A stretch of 40,400 bases of DNA. Origin: Spirochaetota bacterium (GTDB lineage: Bacteria; Spirochaetota; Brevinematia; Brevinematales; Brevinemataceae). This document shows, in pieces, positions 1 to 8,308 of the stretch. Where the stretch lies: assembly GCA_030154445.1 (NCBI GenBank), contig JAGUQW010000005.1, positions 1 through 40,400 on the forward strand, written 5' to 3'. Position 1 is the first letter of the stretch. Each line of letters opens with the position of its first letter. Below the pieces are notes generated by a model. It saw nothing but the letters and a program-made list of their open reading frames with translations. It was not told the DNA's origin and made no database searches. The translations under genes and the position numbers were made by a program.

Positions 1-1593
1 AAAAAAAATAAAACAAAACAACAAACAAACCAACAAACCAACCAACAAACCAACCAACCAACCAACAAACCAACCAACCAACCAACCAACCAACCAACCA
101 ACCAACCATTAAATAAATTATTTTATGGTGATAATAAAGAAATTTTAGTTTCATCACACTTAATCACTAATGAATCGATAGATTTATGTTATATAGATCC
201 TCCCTTCAACTCTAATAGAAATTATAATCAAATTTATAATAATGAAGGAATTGACAAGGCTCAAGCTCAAGCATTCTCTGATACATGGGAATGGAATGAC
301 ACCACTATTACAGAATTTACAGAAATACTTAACAATGCTCATGGATACACCTCTCAAACCATAGAACTTATTTCAGGATTAAAAAAAGTCTTAGGAGATT
401 CTTCCTTAATGGCTTATCTTGTAAGTATGACGGTGAGAATTAATTTGATTTGGCACAAACTAAAAAAAACAGGTAGTTTTTATCTCCATTGTGATCCAAC
501 TGCTAGTCATTATTTGAAAATAATTTGTGATTCTATTTTTTGTGGTAAAGAAAGAAATGGTAATTTTCTCAATGAGATTATTTGGCAATATTTTATGGGT
601 GGAAAGCCTAAGAACGCGTTTGCTAGAAAACATGATGTTATTATGTTATTTACAAAATCAAATAGATATACTTTTAATTATTTTAAAATAAAAAGATACC
701 TTGACTTTGTACCTAGTCTCAAAGATAATTCTAAAAATGCTAGTAGCGGAAAAGATGAAATAGGATATTGGAGTATGGTAGGATGTCCTGATGTTTGGCC
801 AATAAAGAGTGTTTTTAATATGTCCAAAGAACGCTTAGGCTATCCTACACAAAAGCCAGAGGCATTATTAGAAAGGATTATACAGTCTTCAACTAATGAA
901 GGTGATGTAGTTTTAGACGCCTTCTGTGGCTGTGGAACAACAGTATCCGTCGCTCAAAAACTTAATAGACAATGGATGGGGATAGATATTACCTACCAAT
1001 CTATTTCATTAATATTAAAACGATTAGAAGATACCTATGGTAAGACAATAAGTGAAAATGTTATTCTTCATGGTGTTCCTAAAGATATGGATTCGGCAAG
1101 AGCCTTAGCCAATAAAAAAGATGACAGAGTAAGAAAACAATTTGAAATGTGGGCCATACTAAGCTACACCAATAATGCTGGGATCATCAATGACAAAAAA
1201 GGAGCTGACGGTGGTGTAGACGGGATTATATCTTTTGGGTTACCCAATGATAGAAAAAAAGCAATTATTTCTGTTAAATCGGGTAAAAATGTTGGTGATG
1301 ATATGATTAATAGTTTAATCGGCGTTGTTCAAAAAAATAATGCTGAATGTGGTATTCTAATTTTATTAGAAGAACCAACAAAAGTTATGACAAAAACAGC
1401 TAATGTAATGGGGACATTTTCATTAGGCGAAGAGTTTCCTCAAAAATTTTCAAAAATTAAAATTGTAACCATAAAAGAAATTCTTGAAGGAAATGTGAGA
1501 GTAGATTTACCTCTTATAAGACTACCTCTAAAAGACGCTAAAAAAAATGCTGATACTACAAAAGATCTTTTTAATCCTGAAATTATAGATTAA
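1..1593 (+). CDS. DNA adenine methyltransferase with C-terminal Mrr-like nuclease domain, probably phase-variable (5' end outside window)
   Basis: The frame is open from base 1 to the TAA at 1591-1593, so the start codon lies upstream of the window. Bases 19-108 encode a low-complexity Thr-Asn-Gln-Pro stretch. After it come motif IV DPPF (196-207, in YIDPPFNSN) and then motif [13 protein letters not shown] (907-942). The order IV before I is that of beta-class N6-adenine methyltransferases (type III Mod-like). The C-terminal part has GADGGVDG (1201-1224) followed by AIISVKSG (1261-1284). This resembles the D...(E/Q)xK core of Mrr/PD-(D/E)XK nucleases, with Ser where Glu or Gln is usual. The role is expected to be sequence-specific DNA methylation, perhaps with restriction. 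No separate restriction gene is visible here. The ATG at 409 is internal, since motif IV lies before it. The gene is convergent with rplQ. Confidence 0.88.
   Translation, partial: KKNKTKQQTNQQTNQQTNQPTNKPTNQPTNQPTNQPLNKLFYGDNKEILVSSHLITNESIDLCYIDPPFNSNRNYNQIYNNEGIDKAQAQAFSDTWEWNDTTITEFTEILNNAHGYTSQTIELISGLKKVLGDSSLMAYLVSMTVRINLIWHKLKKTGSFYLHCDPTASHYLKIICDSIFCGKERNGNFLNEIIWQYFMGGKPKNAFARKHDVIMLFTKSNRYTFNYFKIKRYLDFVPSLKDNSKNASSGKDEIGYWSMVGCPDVWPIKSVFNMSKERLGYPTQKPEALLERIIQSSTNEGDVVLDAFCGCGTTVSVAQKLNRQWMGIDITYQSISLILKRLEDTYGKTISENVILHGVPKDMDSARALANKKDDRVRKQFEMWAILSYTNNAGIINDKKGADGGVDGIISFGLPNDRKKAIISVKSGKNVGDDMINSLIGVVQKNNAECGILILLEEPTKVMTKTANVMGTFSLGEEFPQKFSKIKIVTIKEILEGNVRVDLPLIRLPLKDAKKNADTTKDLFNPEIID
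19..108 (+). repeat. CAAC/AAAC tetranucleotide tract inside the methyltransferase reading frame
   Basis: A strict 4-base period runs for 22 units from 19 to 106. Units are CAAC or AAAC; the last nine (71-106) are perfect CAAC. Runs of CAAC between AAAC interruptions lengthen towards the 3' end (1, 1, 2, 4, 9). The tract has no stop in any frame. In frame 2 it is followed by TAA at 110-112 and in frame 3 by TAA at 114-116. Only frame 1 continues into the methyltransferase. Loss or gain of one unit would therefore truncate the product. Confidence 0.93.
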
Positions 1594-1611
1594 AAATAAG
1601 TAAATAAATCT

Positions 1612-1640
1612 AAAAAACCTCTCGTTATGAGAGGTTTTTT
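1612..1640. terminator. Bidirectional terminator between the methyltransferase gene and rplQ
   Basis: A perfect 12-bp stem (1612-1623 with 1629-1640) encloses the loop GTTAT. One arm begins with six A and the other ends with six T, so the hairpin is followed by a U-run when read from either side. It lies 18 bases after the methyltransferase stop and 13 bases beyond the rplQ stop, serving both convergent transcripts. Confidence 0.92.
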
Positions 1641-1653
1641 AGTTATTTATTGT

Positions 1654-2013
1654 TTATTGAGCATCTACAAAATCGATGATAGCCATTTCAGCACCGTCAG
1701 TTTGACGCTGCCCTAATTTGGTGATTCTTAAATAACCACCATTACGAGTAGCAAAGCGAGGAGCAATATCATCAAATAATTTTACTACAACACTTTTTTC
1801 ATACATCTTTGCTAAAAGTTGTCTTCTATTATGAAGATCATTAGTTTTAGCTTTTGTGATAATTTTTTCAGCATAAGGTCTGATTGCTTTCGCCTTAGTT
1901 AATGTTGTTTTTACACTTTCATATTTAAATAAGGATTGAGCAAGATTACGAAAAAGAGCCTTACGAGCACTTTTTGTACGACTAAGTTTTACAACTTTTT
2001 TTCCATGACGCAT
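1654..2013 (-). CDS. rplQ: 50S ribosomal protein L17
   Basis: Component of the large ribosomal subunit near the exit-tunnel surface. The N-terminal stretch MRHGKKVVKLSRTKSARK and the C-terminal GAEMAIIDFV match the L17 family, and the 119-residue length is usual. Two ATGs occur in tandem. The second (2013) is preferred because it gives the family N-terminus MRH and sits six bases after GGAG, while the first (2016) is only three bases away. It is the last gene of the alpha cluster, 39 bases after rpoA, and is followed by the terminator at 1612-1640. Confidence 0.96.
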   Translation of the reverse strand: MRHGKKVVKLSRTKSARKALFRNLAQSLFKYESVKTTLTKAKAIRPYAEKIITKAKTNDLHNRRQLLAKMYEKSVVVKLFDDIAPRFATRNGGYLRITKLGQRQTDGAEMAIIDFVDAQ

Positions 2014-2052
2014 CATAAACTCCTTTAATTTTCTTTAAGATAAAAAAAACGA

Positions 2053-3018
2053 TTAGTCTTCTTTAATTTTAAGATCATACATTGTTAATTTTTCACCAAT
2101 TTCAACTAATGATTTTCTTCCAAAATTTTTAATTTTCATAAGATCATCTCTAGAATAGGATAATAATTGACCAATTGTAGCGATCTCTTCACTTTGCAAA
2201 CAATTAAGAGATCTTACAGAAAGATCTAAACTTTCAACTGTTTTTAGAAAAACTTCTTCTTCTGGTGAAACAGCTTCTGCTAATCTTGGTATTTCTACTT
2301 CTGTAATAGCTTCAAAATTCATAAACATTGAGAAATAACTTTTTAAAATAAAAGAAGCATCTGCAATAGCATCAACAGGATCAATTGTACCACCTGTCCA
2401 AACTTCAAGAACAATTTTCTCACAGTCAGTTTTTTCACCAACACGATACTCTTCAATTAAAAAATTAACTCTATCTACTGGCGAAAATATAGCATCTATA
2501 GGAATGACAGAAATTTCATCAACTTGGGCAAGAGCATCTTCTGCAGAACGATACCCTCTACCAAATTCAATATCCAACTCCATTACTATTTTGGCTTTAT
2601 CATCTAATGTAGCAATTATCAAATCTGGATTTGCAATTTCAATAGTTGGATCAACTATAAAATCTGCTGCAGTTAAAAATCCTGGACCTTTTTTTTCTAT
2701 ACGAATTCTCTTTTTATTTACTTGATCATTTAAAAAAAGAGAAACTTTTTTAAGAGCTAGCACAATATCCGTAATATCTTCTTTTACACCTTCAATAGCG
2801 TCAAACTCATGATTTACACCCTCGATTTTAACCGCTGTAAAAGCATAACCTAAAATTGCACTAAGAAGTGTTCTTCTTAGTGAATTAGCTATAGTTACGC
2901 CTACACCTTTATCAAAAGGATAAATATAAAACTTCCCATAAGTATTATTATACGTATTTTGTTCGTATTTTAATTCATAAGGAAGAATTAAATCTTTTAA
3001 TAAATCTCTATGCGCCAT
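2053..3018 (-). CDS. rpoA: DNA-directed RNA polymerase subunit alpha
   Basis: Dimerising scaffold for RNA polymerase assembly and contact point for UP elements and activators. The N-terminal domain (about residues 1-235) contains the hallmark NSLRRTLLSAILGYAFTAVK. The C-terminal domain (about 255-321) has the helix-hairpin-helix region TIGQLLSYSRDDLMKIKNFG. In VRSLNCL the Arg and Asn that correspond to E. coli R265 and N268 (DNA minor-groove contacts) are kept. At 321 aa it is close to the usual 315-330. GGAAGG precedes the ATG at good spacing. It follows rpsK directly; rpsD, which separates these genes in many bacteria, is not present here. Confidence 0.98.
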   Translation of the reverse strand: MAHRDLLKDLILPYELKYEQNTYNNTYGKFYIYPFDKGVGVTIANSLRRTLLSAILGYAFTAVKIEGVNHEFDAIEGVKEDITDIVLALKKVSLFLNDQVNKKRIRIEKKGPGFLTAADFIVDPTIEIANPDLIIATLDDKAKIVMELDIEFGRGYRSAEDALAQVDEISVIPIDAIFSPVDRVNFLIEEYRVGEKTDCEKIVLEVWTGGTIDPVDAIADASFILKSYFSMFMNFEAITEVEIPRLAEAVSPEEEVFLKTVESLDLSVRSLNCLQSEEIATIGQLLSYSRDDLMKIKNFGRKSLVEIGEKLTMYDLKIKED

Positions 3019-3048
3019 AATCTACCTTCCTATAATAACAATGTATGA

Positions 3049-3444
3049 TTAGACGCGTCGCTTTTTACGAGGACGACATCCATTATGTGGAATTGGTGTA
3101 ACGTCACGAAGACTTTTCACACTAACTCCAGCTAAATCTACAGCTCTAATTGCAGATTCTCGTCCTGGACCAGGTCCTTTAACACGAATATGTGCACTTT
3201 GTAAACCATGGAAAACAGCGCCTTCCATAGCTTTTTCAGAAGCCAATTGCGCAGCAAACGGGGTACCTTTTTTAGTACCTTTAAATCCACCAACTCCAGA
3301 GCTAGCCCATGAAATAGTGTTACCATTCATATCTGTAACTGTAACAAGAGTATTATTAAAAGTTGCTTGAATATGAACTATACCTTCAACAATATTTTTT
3401 TTCTCTTTTTTTCTTTTATTAGAACTTTTTGCTTTGGCTGCCAT
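3049..3444 (-). CDS. rpsK: 30S ribosomal protein S11
   Basis: Small-subunit platform protein. Family signatures are [33 protein letters not shown] and the basic C-terminus [12 protein letters not shown]. The length, 131 aa, is standard, with a Lys-rich N-terminal tail. It lies 13 bases downstream of rpsM and 30 bases before rpoA. Confidence 0.98.
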   Translation of the reverse strand: MAAKAKSSNKRKKEKKNIVEGIVHIQATFNNTLVTVTDMNGNTISWASSGVGGFKGTKKGTPFAAQLASEKAMEGAVFHGLQSAHIRVKGPGPGRESAIRAVDLAGVSVKSLRDVTPIPHNGCRPRKKRRV

Positions 3445-3457
3445 TTAAATCACCCTC

Positions 3458-3823
3458 TTACTTCTTTTTGATCGCGTTAGCACGAGCACCTTTCCAAGAA
3501 CGTGCATTTGTTCGAGTTCTTTGGCCTCGAACAGGTAGTCTCTTTTTATGACGCAATCCTCTGTAAGAACCAATATCAATAAGTCTTTTAATATTCATCG
3601 AGCGTTCTGTACGAAGATCACCTTCAACTTTAAAATTAGTATCAATTTCTTCACGAATACGGTTTAATTCTTCTTCAGACAATTCACCTATTTTTTTTGA
3701 TTTTTCAATATTTACAGCACTTATTATTTTTAATGCGGAATGTCTTCCGATGCCATAAACATATGTTAAACCAATCCAAGATGCTTTGTTGTTTGGTACT
3801 TCTCTTCCAGCAATACGCGCCAT
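3458..3823 (-). CDS. rpsM: 30S ribosomal protein S13
   Basis: Head protein of the small subunit that contacts L5 and the P-site tRNA. The N-terminus [19 protein letters not shown], the YGIGRHSA segment, and the C-terminal [19 protein letters not shown] are diagnostic. The length of 121 aa is typical. AGGTAATCC precedes the ATG. It follows rpmJ by 12 bases. Confidence 0.98.
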   Translation of the reverse strand: MARIAGREVPNNKASWIGLTYVYGIGRHSALKIISAVNIEKSKKIGELSEEELNRIREEIDTNFKVEGDLRTERSMNIKRLIDIGSYRGLRHKKRLPVRGQRTRTNARSWKGARANAIKKK

Positions 3824-3835
3824 GGATTACCTCCG

Positions 3836-3964
3836 TTAGGTTCTTTTTTTACCTTTTTGTCTTTGTTTGTGTTTTGGATTCTCACAAATAACTCTGAGAA
3901 TACCGTGTCTTAAAATTGTTTGACACTTTTCACACATAGGTTTTACTGATGCTCTTACCTTCAT
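3836..3964 (-). CDS. rpmJ: 50S ribosomal protein L36
   Basis: A 42-residue protein starting [14 protein letters not shown] and containing [13 protein letters not shown]. The zinc ligands C11, C14, C27 and H32 are all present, so this is the zinc-binding (C+) form. The C-terminus KGKKRT is about four residues longer than the usual 37-38. It lies between infA and rpsM, its normal place in the spc/alpha junction. Confidence 0.96.
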   Translation of the reverse strand: MKVRASVKPMCEKCQTILRHGILRVICENPKHKQRQKGKKRT

Positions 3965-3976
3965 GAAATAGCCTCT

Positions 3977-4198
3977 CTATTTATAACGATATACTATTCT
4001 CCCCTTAGTAAGATCATAAGGGGAAAGTTCTAAGCTGACTTTATCACCAGCAAGAATTTTGATATGATTAATCCGCATCTTACCAGAGATATGTGCTAGT
4101 ATTTGTTGTTTGTTTTCTAATTCAACTTTGAAAACAGCTCCTGGCATTTGCTCTAAAACAATTCCATCGATTTTTATAACATCTTCTTTATCCATCAT
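3977..4198 (-). CDS. infA: Translation initiation factor IF-1
   Basis: OB-fold factor that occupies the A site during initiation. [20 protein letters not shown] and [16 protein letters not shown] match the family, and 73 aa is the usual length. Two ATGs are adjacent; the first overlaps the adk stop as TAATG, suggesting translational coupling. The second ATG would give the more typical MDKEDVI start. The call is secure; the exact start is uncertain by one codon. Confidence 0.97.
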   Translation of the reverse strand: MMDKEDVIKIDGIVLEQMPGAVFKVELENKQQILAHISGKMRINHIKILAGDKVSLELSPYDLTKGRIVYRYK

Positions 4199-4830
4199 TA
4201 GAAACCTAAAACCTCCCGCAAATTACTATAAACTTCGTTGATAGATGAATTCCCAGCTATTTTCTTAAGAATCCCTTTATCTTGATAGAACTTGATAAGT
4301 GGCTCCGTTTCCATTCTATAAACAGTAAGACGTTTTTGAACTACTTCAGGCATATCATCATCTCTTTGAATGAGTTCTTCACCTGATTCATCACAAACTC
4401 CTTCCATTTTAGAGGGATTTAGAAACACATTATACATCTTTCCAGAACTTTTTGCAAGCCTTCTTCCAGTTAATCTTTGAAAAATAATTTTTTCATCAAT
4501 ATCAACAAGGATAACATCAGTCGGTGGAGAAAATTCATTAAGAATTTTAGCCTGATTTAAGTTACGCGGAAACCCATCAAGAATCCAAGATTTATCAATT
4601 GAAGGAAGATTTTTTTTTACAACTTCAAATGTTAATTCATCTGAAACTAATCTTCCTTCATTAATACAACTTTTAACTCGATCTGCAACTTCACCCTTGC
4701 CTTCTTGTATCATTTGACGAAAAGCATCTCCTGTAGAAAGTGAATAAATATTAAATTCTTTACTTAGCAAAGAGCTTTGTGTACCCTTTCCAGATCCAGG
4801 ATAGCCTAAAAAAATTATTTTTTTATTCAT
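4198..4830 (-). CDS. adk: Adenylate kinase
   Basis: Cytoplasmic enzyme interconverting ATP + AMP and 2 ADP. The P-loop [10 protein letters not shown] is at residues 9-18. The NMP-binding STGDAFRQ, the DGFPRN motif and LTGRR follow. The LID is of the long type (about residues 125-160), but it keeps a single Cys, so a zinc-binding LID is unlikely. Arg in RDDD and KRL suit the phosphate-binding arginines. At 210 aa the length is normal. It sits between secY and infA with a one-base overlap with infA. No map (methionine aminopeptidase) gene follows it. Confidence 0.97.
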   Translation of the reverse strand: MNKKIIFLGYPGSGKGTQSSLLSKEFNIYSLSTGDAFRQMIQEGKGEVADRVKSCINEGRLVSDELTFEVVKKNLPSIDKSWILDGFPRNLNQAKILNEFSPPTDVILVDIDEKIIFQRLTGRRLAKSSGKMYNVFLNPSKMEGVCDESGEELIQRDDDMPEVVQKRLTVYRMETEPLIKFYQDKGILKKIAGNSSINEVYSNLREVLGF

Positions 4831-4831
4831 A

Positions 4832-6121
4832 TTAATATGTTCTCTTTTTAGGATTTAAAAATCCTTCTTTATGATTCATATTTAAAAATGCTTCTATTTG
4901 TCTTAATGTATTTAGAGAAACTCCTACCAAAATAATAAGAGATGTTCCTCCCATTAAATAAGCAATATCAGCCTGTACTTTTAATTTACTAACAACAAAA
5001 GTTGGCAATAAGGCTATAATACCCATAAAACCAGCTCCAGGTAGTGCAAGATTATACAATGTTTTTGAAATATATGCTTCTGTTTCGCTTCCAGGTCTTA
5101 TTCCAGGAATAAATGCATTTTGTCTTCTTAAATTTTCTGAAATATCATGAGGATTTAATTCAATCTCAATATAGAAAAAAGCAAAAAATAAAATAAGTGT
5201 GAAATAAACAATGGAATACCATAGTTCTCCAGGTTGTAAAGCATTGGATATAGAATGTAACCAAGGTGCTCTAGGTCCAAACCATTGAGCTAATTGTACA
5301 GGAAATACTAAAACAGCTGATGCAAAAATAATAGGAATAACATTAGTTGGATTTACTTTAAATGGTAAAAATGAAGGTCCTGATGCGACTCCTCCACGAG
5401 AGTATTGCACAGGTATACGGCGTAATCCCATTTCTTCAAATACAACAGCCATAATAATACCTAAAAACATAACAACTAATAATAGAGTTAAAATAGGATC
5501 ATTTGGTTTGTTGATAAAAGTATAGAAAGCTTGTGGAAAACGAGCTACTATACCACTTAAAATAATCATAGAAATACCATTACCCAATCCTCTTTCTGTG
5601 ATTTGTTCTCCAAGCCACATCAATATATAAGTACCAGTAGCAACTGATAATGTGAACAATAAAACAAATTGAGTAGAAGATAGTATAATGAACGGTTGTG
5701 ATGTTTGATTATTAAATTGAACTAAATAATTTCCGTAAATAACGCCTTGAATACCAGCGATAATCAAAGTACCAATACGTGAATACTGGTGAATTTTTTG
5801 ACGACCTTCTGGACCTTCTTTTGCTATTTTTTCTAAAGTTGGAATAATAACTGTTAATAATTGCATAACAATACTTGCAGTAATATAAGGCATTACACCA
5901 AGAGCAAAAATAGATGCTCTTTCAAGAGCTCCACCACTAAGTAAATTAACAAAAGCAATAAAATTATTATTTTCTGTACCTATAGCAGATAAAAGATTAT
6001 TTAATTGTACGCCAGGCACAGGAATCTGTGCACCAACGCGAACAATTACCATTATACACAGGGTGAAAAAAATACGTTTTCTCAATTCCGTAATACGAAA
6101 CATGTTTATTAAAACAGACAT
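4832..6121 (-). CDS. secY: Protein translocase subunit SecY
   Basis: Ten-helix channel subunit of the Sec translocon in the inner membrane; partner of SecE (32006-32188 here) and SecA. The plug region follows RVGAQIPVPGV. The cytosolic loops contain RRIPVQYSRG (loop C4) and NAFIPGIRPGSETEAYI (loop C5), which bind the ribosome and SecA. The length is 429 aa, in the normal range. AGAGGG precedes the ATG. It is encoded between rplO and adk in the spc cluster. Confidence 0.98.
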   Translation of the reverse strand: MSVLINMFRITELRKRIFFTLCIMVIVRVGAQIPVPGVQLNNLLSAIGTENNNFIAFVNLLSGGALERASIFALGVMPYITASIVMQLLTVIIPTLEKIAKEGPEGRQKIHQYSRIGTLIIAGIQGVIYGNYLVQFNNQTSQPFIILSSTQFVLLFTLSVATGTYILMWLGEQITERGLGNGISMIILSGIVARFPQAFYTFINKPNDPILTLLLVVMFLGIIMAVVFEEMGLRRIPVQYSRGGVASGPSFLPFKVNPTNVIPIIFASAVLVFPVQLAQWFGPRAPWLHSISNALQPGELWYSIVYFTLILFFAFFYIEIELNPHDISENLRRQNAFIPGIRPGSETEAYISKTLYNLALPGAGFMGIIALLPTFVVSKLKVQADIAYLMGGTSLIILVGVSLNTLRQIEAFLNMNHKEGFLNPKKRTY

Positions 6122-6140
6122 AATGACCCTCTAAATTATT

Positions 6141-6602
6141 TTACTTTGTAAGAGGAACAATTGTTGAGCTAGATTTCTCTATGAGATCTTTAGCAGCAAC
6201 GGATACTTTATGTGCATGAATCTTGATATTCTTTGCAGTAAATACAATCTCACCAAAACCTTTTGCAAGAATTTTAATAGGATTTCCGTTGTTTTTAATC
6301 AATCCAGCTTGACATAATAATTCAGGAGTTATTTCCGAACCGTCAGGAAAAACATTTAAATCCTCTAGGTTAATAATATTATTAAAAATTTTAAAGATGT
6401 TTTTAAAACCACGTTTAGGAGCTCGACGATAGAGTGGCATTTGACCACCTTCAAAATATAAAGGTACTCCTCCACCAGATCTAGCATTTTGTCCTTTATG
6501 TCCTCTTCCGCAGGTTTTACCAGTTCCATTACCAGTACCACGACCTACTCGCTTACGCTTTTTTGTAGCGCCTATATTTGGTTTGAGTTCAATATGACCC
6601 AT
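6141..6602 (-). CDS. rplO: 50S ribosomal protein L15
   Basis: Large-subunit protein. The Gly/Arg/Lys-rich N-terminus (GRGTGNGTGKTCGRGHKGQ) and EGGQMPLYRRAPKRGF are diagnostic; 153 aa is typical. The gene lies only 17 bases from rpsE, leaving no space for rpmD, which usually sits between these two. Confidence 0.97.
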   Translation of the reverse strand: MGHIELKPNIGATKKRKRVGRGTGNGTGKTCGRGHKGQNARSGGGVPLYFEGGQMPLYRRAPKRGFKNIFKIFNNIINLEDLNVFPDGSEITPELLCQAGLIKNNGNPIKILAKGFGEIVFTAKNIKIHAHKVSVAAKDLIEKSSSTIVPLTK

Positions 6603-6619
6603 ATTGTGCGCTCCTTTAA

Positions 6620-7243
6620 TTATTTAGAAAATAATTCAGATACTGTTTTTCCACGTTTTGCAGCAATATCTTCAATATTATACAATCTTGTTAATCCATT
6701 AAATGTCGCTTTAATAAGATTGATTGGATTAGGAGATCTCAAAGATTTTGTTAAAATATCATGAACACCTAATAATTCGAGAACTGGACGTACTGCACCA
6801 CCGGCAATAACTCCTGTTCCTTTTGTAGCAGGTTTCATAAGAATACGACAAGCTTTATATTCTCCTAAAATTTCATGAGGAATAGTTGTTCCCTTTAAAC
6901 GGATAAGCATTGCATTTGAAATAGCTTTATCTTTTGCTTTTTTAATAGCATCCGCAAGCTCATTTGCTTTACCATATCCGAGACCAACTTTTCCTTTTTT
7001 ATTTCCAACAACAACCATAGCGTTAAAACGAAAACGACGTCCACCAGCAATAACTTTTGTTGCTCGTCTAAGACTTACTACTTTTTCTTCCCATTCAGAT
7101 GGGATAGCTTCAGGTCTATCACGACGATCTCGTCTGTTATTGTTACTTTTATTGTTGTTATTTCTTCTATTATCTCCACGTGGAGCTCTTTCTTGAGGAG
7201 TGTTTTCCTGTTGCCCTGTTTGTGGTGCTTGATTCTCAGCCAT
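6620..7243 (-). CDS. rpsE: 30S ribosomal protein S5 with Asn/Arg-rich N-terminal extension
   Basis: Small-subunit protein involved in decoding fidelity. The family core begins around residue 50 ([15 protein letters not shown]) and contains [29 protein letters not shown] and [18 protein letters not shown]. The first 48 residues are Gln, Asn and Arg rich (runs [14 protein letters not shown]), probably disordered, making the protein 207 aa instead of about 165-175. It is one of two extended r-proteins in this cluster. Confidence 0.97.
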   Translation of the reverse strand: MAENQAPQTGQQENTPQERAPRGDNRRNNNNKSNNNRRDRRDRPEAIPSEWEEKVVSLRRATKVIAGGRRFRFNAMVVVGNKKGKVGLGYGKANELADAIKKAKDKAISNAMLIRLKGTTIPHEILGEYKACRILMKPATKGTGVIAGGAVRPVLELLGVHDILTKSLRSPNPINLIKATFNGLTRLYNIEDIAAKRGKTVSELFSK

Positions 7244-7258
7244 AGTATATCCTCAGCT

Positions 7259-7624
7259 TTAGAATTCGATTCCTGCAGCACGACAAGCTTCAGCAAGAGC
7301 TTTTACTTTTCCGTGATACAAGTAACCGTTACGGTCGAATGCGACCTTTGTTATTTTAAGTACTTTAAGCTTTTCACCAATTTTAGTACCAATGATAGTA
7401 GCAGCTTCTATATTATTAGTAAGTTTACTTTTACCTAATTCATTTGATACTGATGAAAAAGATGCTAATACTACATTAGTAGTATCGATCACTTGAGCAT
7501 ACAAATATTTATTTGATCTGAAAACAGTCAATCTAGGACGGTCAGCAGAAATACGAAGATGTTTTTTACTTCGTAATTTACGTTTTTTATGACGTTTAAC
7601 TTTATTAGTTATGATATCAATCAT
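7259..7624 (-). CDS. rplR: 50S ribosomal protein L18
   Basis: Binds 5S rRNA with L5 and L25. RPRLTVFRSNKYLYAQVID and AFDRNGYLYHGKVKALAEA are family signatures. The 121-aa length is normal. GGGGTAAC precedes the ATG. Unlike its neighbours it is separated from the upstream gene (rplF) by 129 bases. Confidence 0.97.
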   Translation of the reverse strand: MIDIITNKVKRHKKRKLRSKKHLRISADRPRLTVFRSNKYLYAQVIDTTNVVLASFSSVSNELGKSKLTNNIEAATIIGTKIGEKLKVLKITKVAFDRNGYLYHGKVKALAEACRAAGIEF

Positions 7625-7711
7625 ATGTTACCCCTTTGCTTAATACTAGAAGTGATAAATTTTCACTATCCCTCTATCCACAAAAAAAATATAATAAGTT
7701 AGAACAAGATA

Positions 7712-7734
7712 TAGGAAGTAATAGTCACTTCCTA
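7712..7734 (-). other. Hairpin in the long rplF-rplR spacer
   Basis: A perfect 8-bp stem (TAGGAAGT at 7712-7719 with ACTTCCTA at 7727-7734) and a 7-base loop lie in a 129-bp spacer (7625-7753), although most gaps in this cluster are below 60 bp. No long U-run follows on the minus strand, so it is not a clear terminator. It may be a processing or mRNA-stability element. Confidence 0.5.
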
Positions 7735-7753
7735 CAAAATGTCTTAATTATTG

Positions 7754-8299
7754 CTATTTTTTACCAGCGCTTTTACCCTCTTTGAGACGAATTACTTCAC
7801 CAGCATAGCGAATACCTTTACCTTTATAAGGTTCTGGTTTTTTAATAAAACGAATATTAGCAGCCACTTGACCAACTAATTGTCTATCTATACCTTTAAC
7901 AGAAACCGAATTTGGTGCAAGTTGCTCTAGTTTTGCTCCTTCTGGAGCTACAAAAGTAACAGGATGAGAGAAACCAACAGTACAATTAAGAGTTTGCCCC
8001 TTAACTTCCCAACGATAACCAACCCCTTGAATCTCAAGTTTTTTCTCAAAGCCTGTAGAAACACCAGTTAGATGATTTCTAAACAATGCCCAATAAAGAC
8101 CTTGTTTTGCTTTAGCTTCTTTAGTATCATTTAAACGATTTACTAAGATACTACTAGTATCAACAACTGGACTGATTAATACAGTATCAAATTCTTGAGT
8201 AATAGTACCAAGAGTACCTTTAAAGATTAAATTCCCATTTTCTACCGTAATGGTTACACCATTAGGAATGAGCAGGGGTTTTTTTGCCAAACGTGACAT
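7754..8299 (-). CDS. rplF: 50S ribosomal protein L6
   Basis: Large-subunit protein near the sarcin-ricin loop and factor-binding site. N-terminal SRLAKKPLLIPNGVTI and the C-terminal signature KKPEPYKGKGIRY identify it. The length, 181 aa, is typical. It starts 9 bases after rpsH. Confidence 0.97.
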   Translation of the reverse strand: MSRLAKKPLLIPNGVTITVENGNLIFKGTLGTITQEFDTVLISPVVDTSSILVNRLNDTKEAKAKQGLYWALFRNHLTGVSTGFEKKLEIQGVGYRWEVKGQTLNCTVGFSHPVTFVAPEGAKLEQLAPNSVSVKGIDRQLVGQVAANIRFIKKPEPYKGKGIRYAGEVIRLKEGKSAGKK

Positions 8300-8308
8300 A
8301 TTTTGCTC

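Noticed and set aside
19-108. Left-edge repeat considered as a CRISPR array or eukaryote-type microsatellite in non-coding DNA
   Set aside because: The period is 4 bases without spacers, and the tract is in frame with a methyltransferase, so a coding SSR explains it better.
409-1593. Methyltransferase starting at the ATG at 409
   Set aside because: The DPPF motif and N-terminal core lie upstream in the same open frame (from 1), so this ATG is internal.
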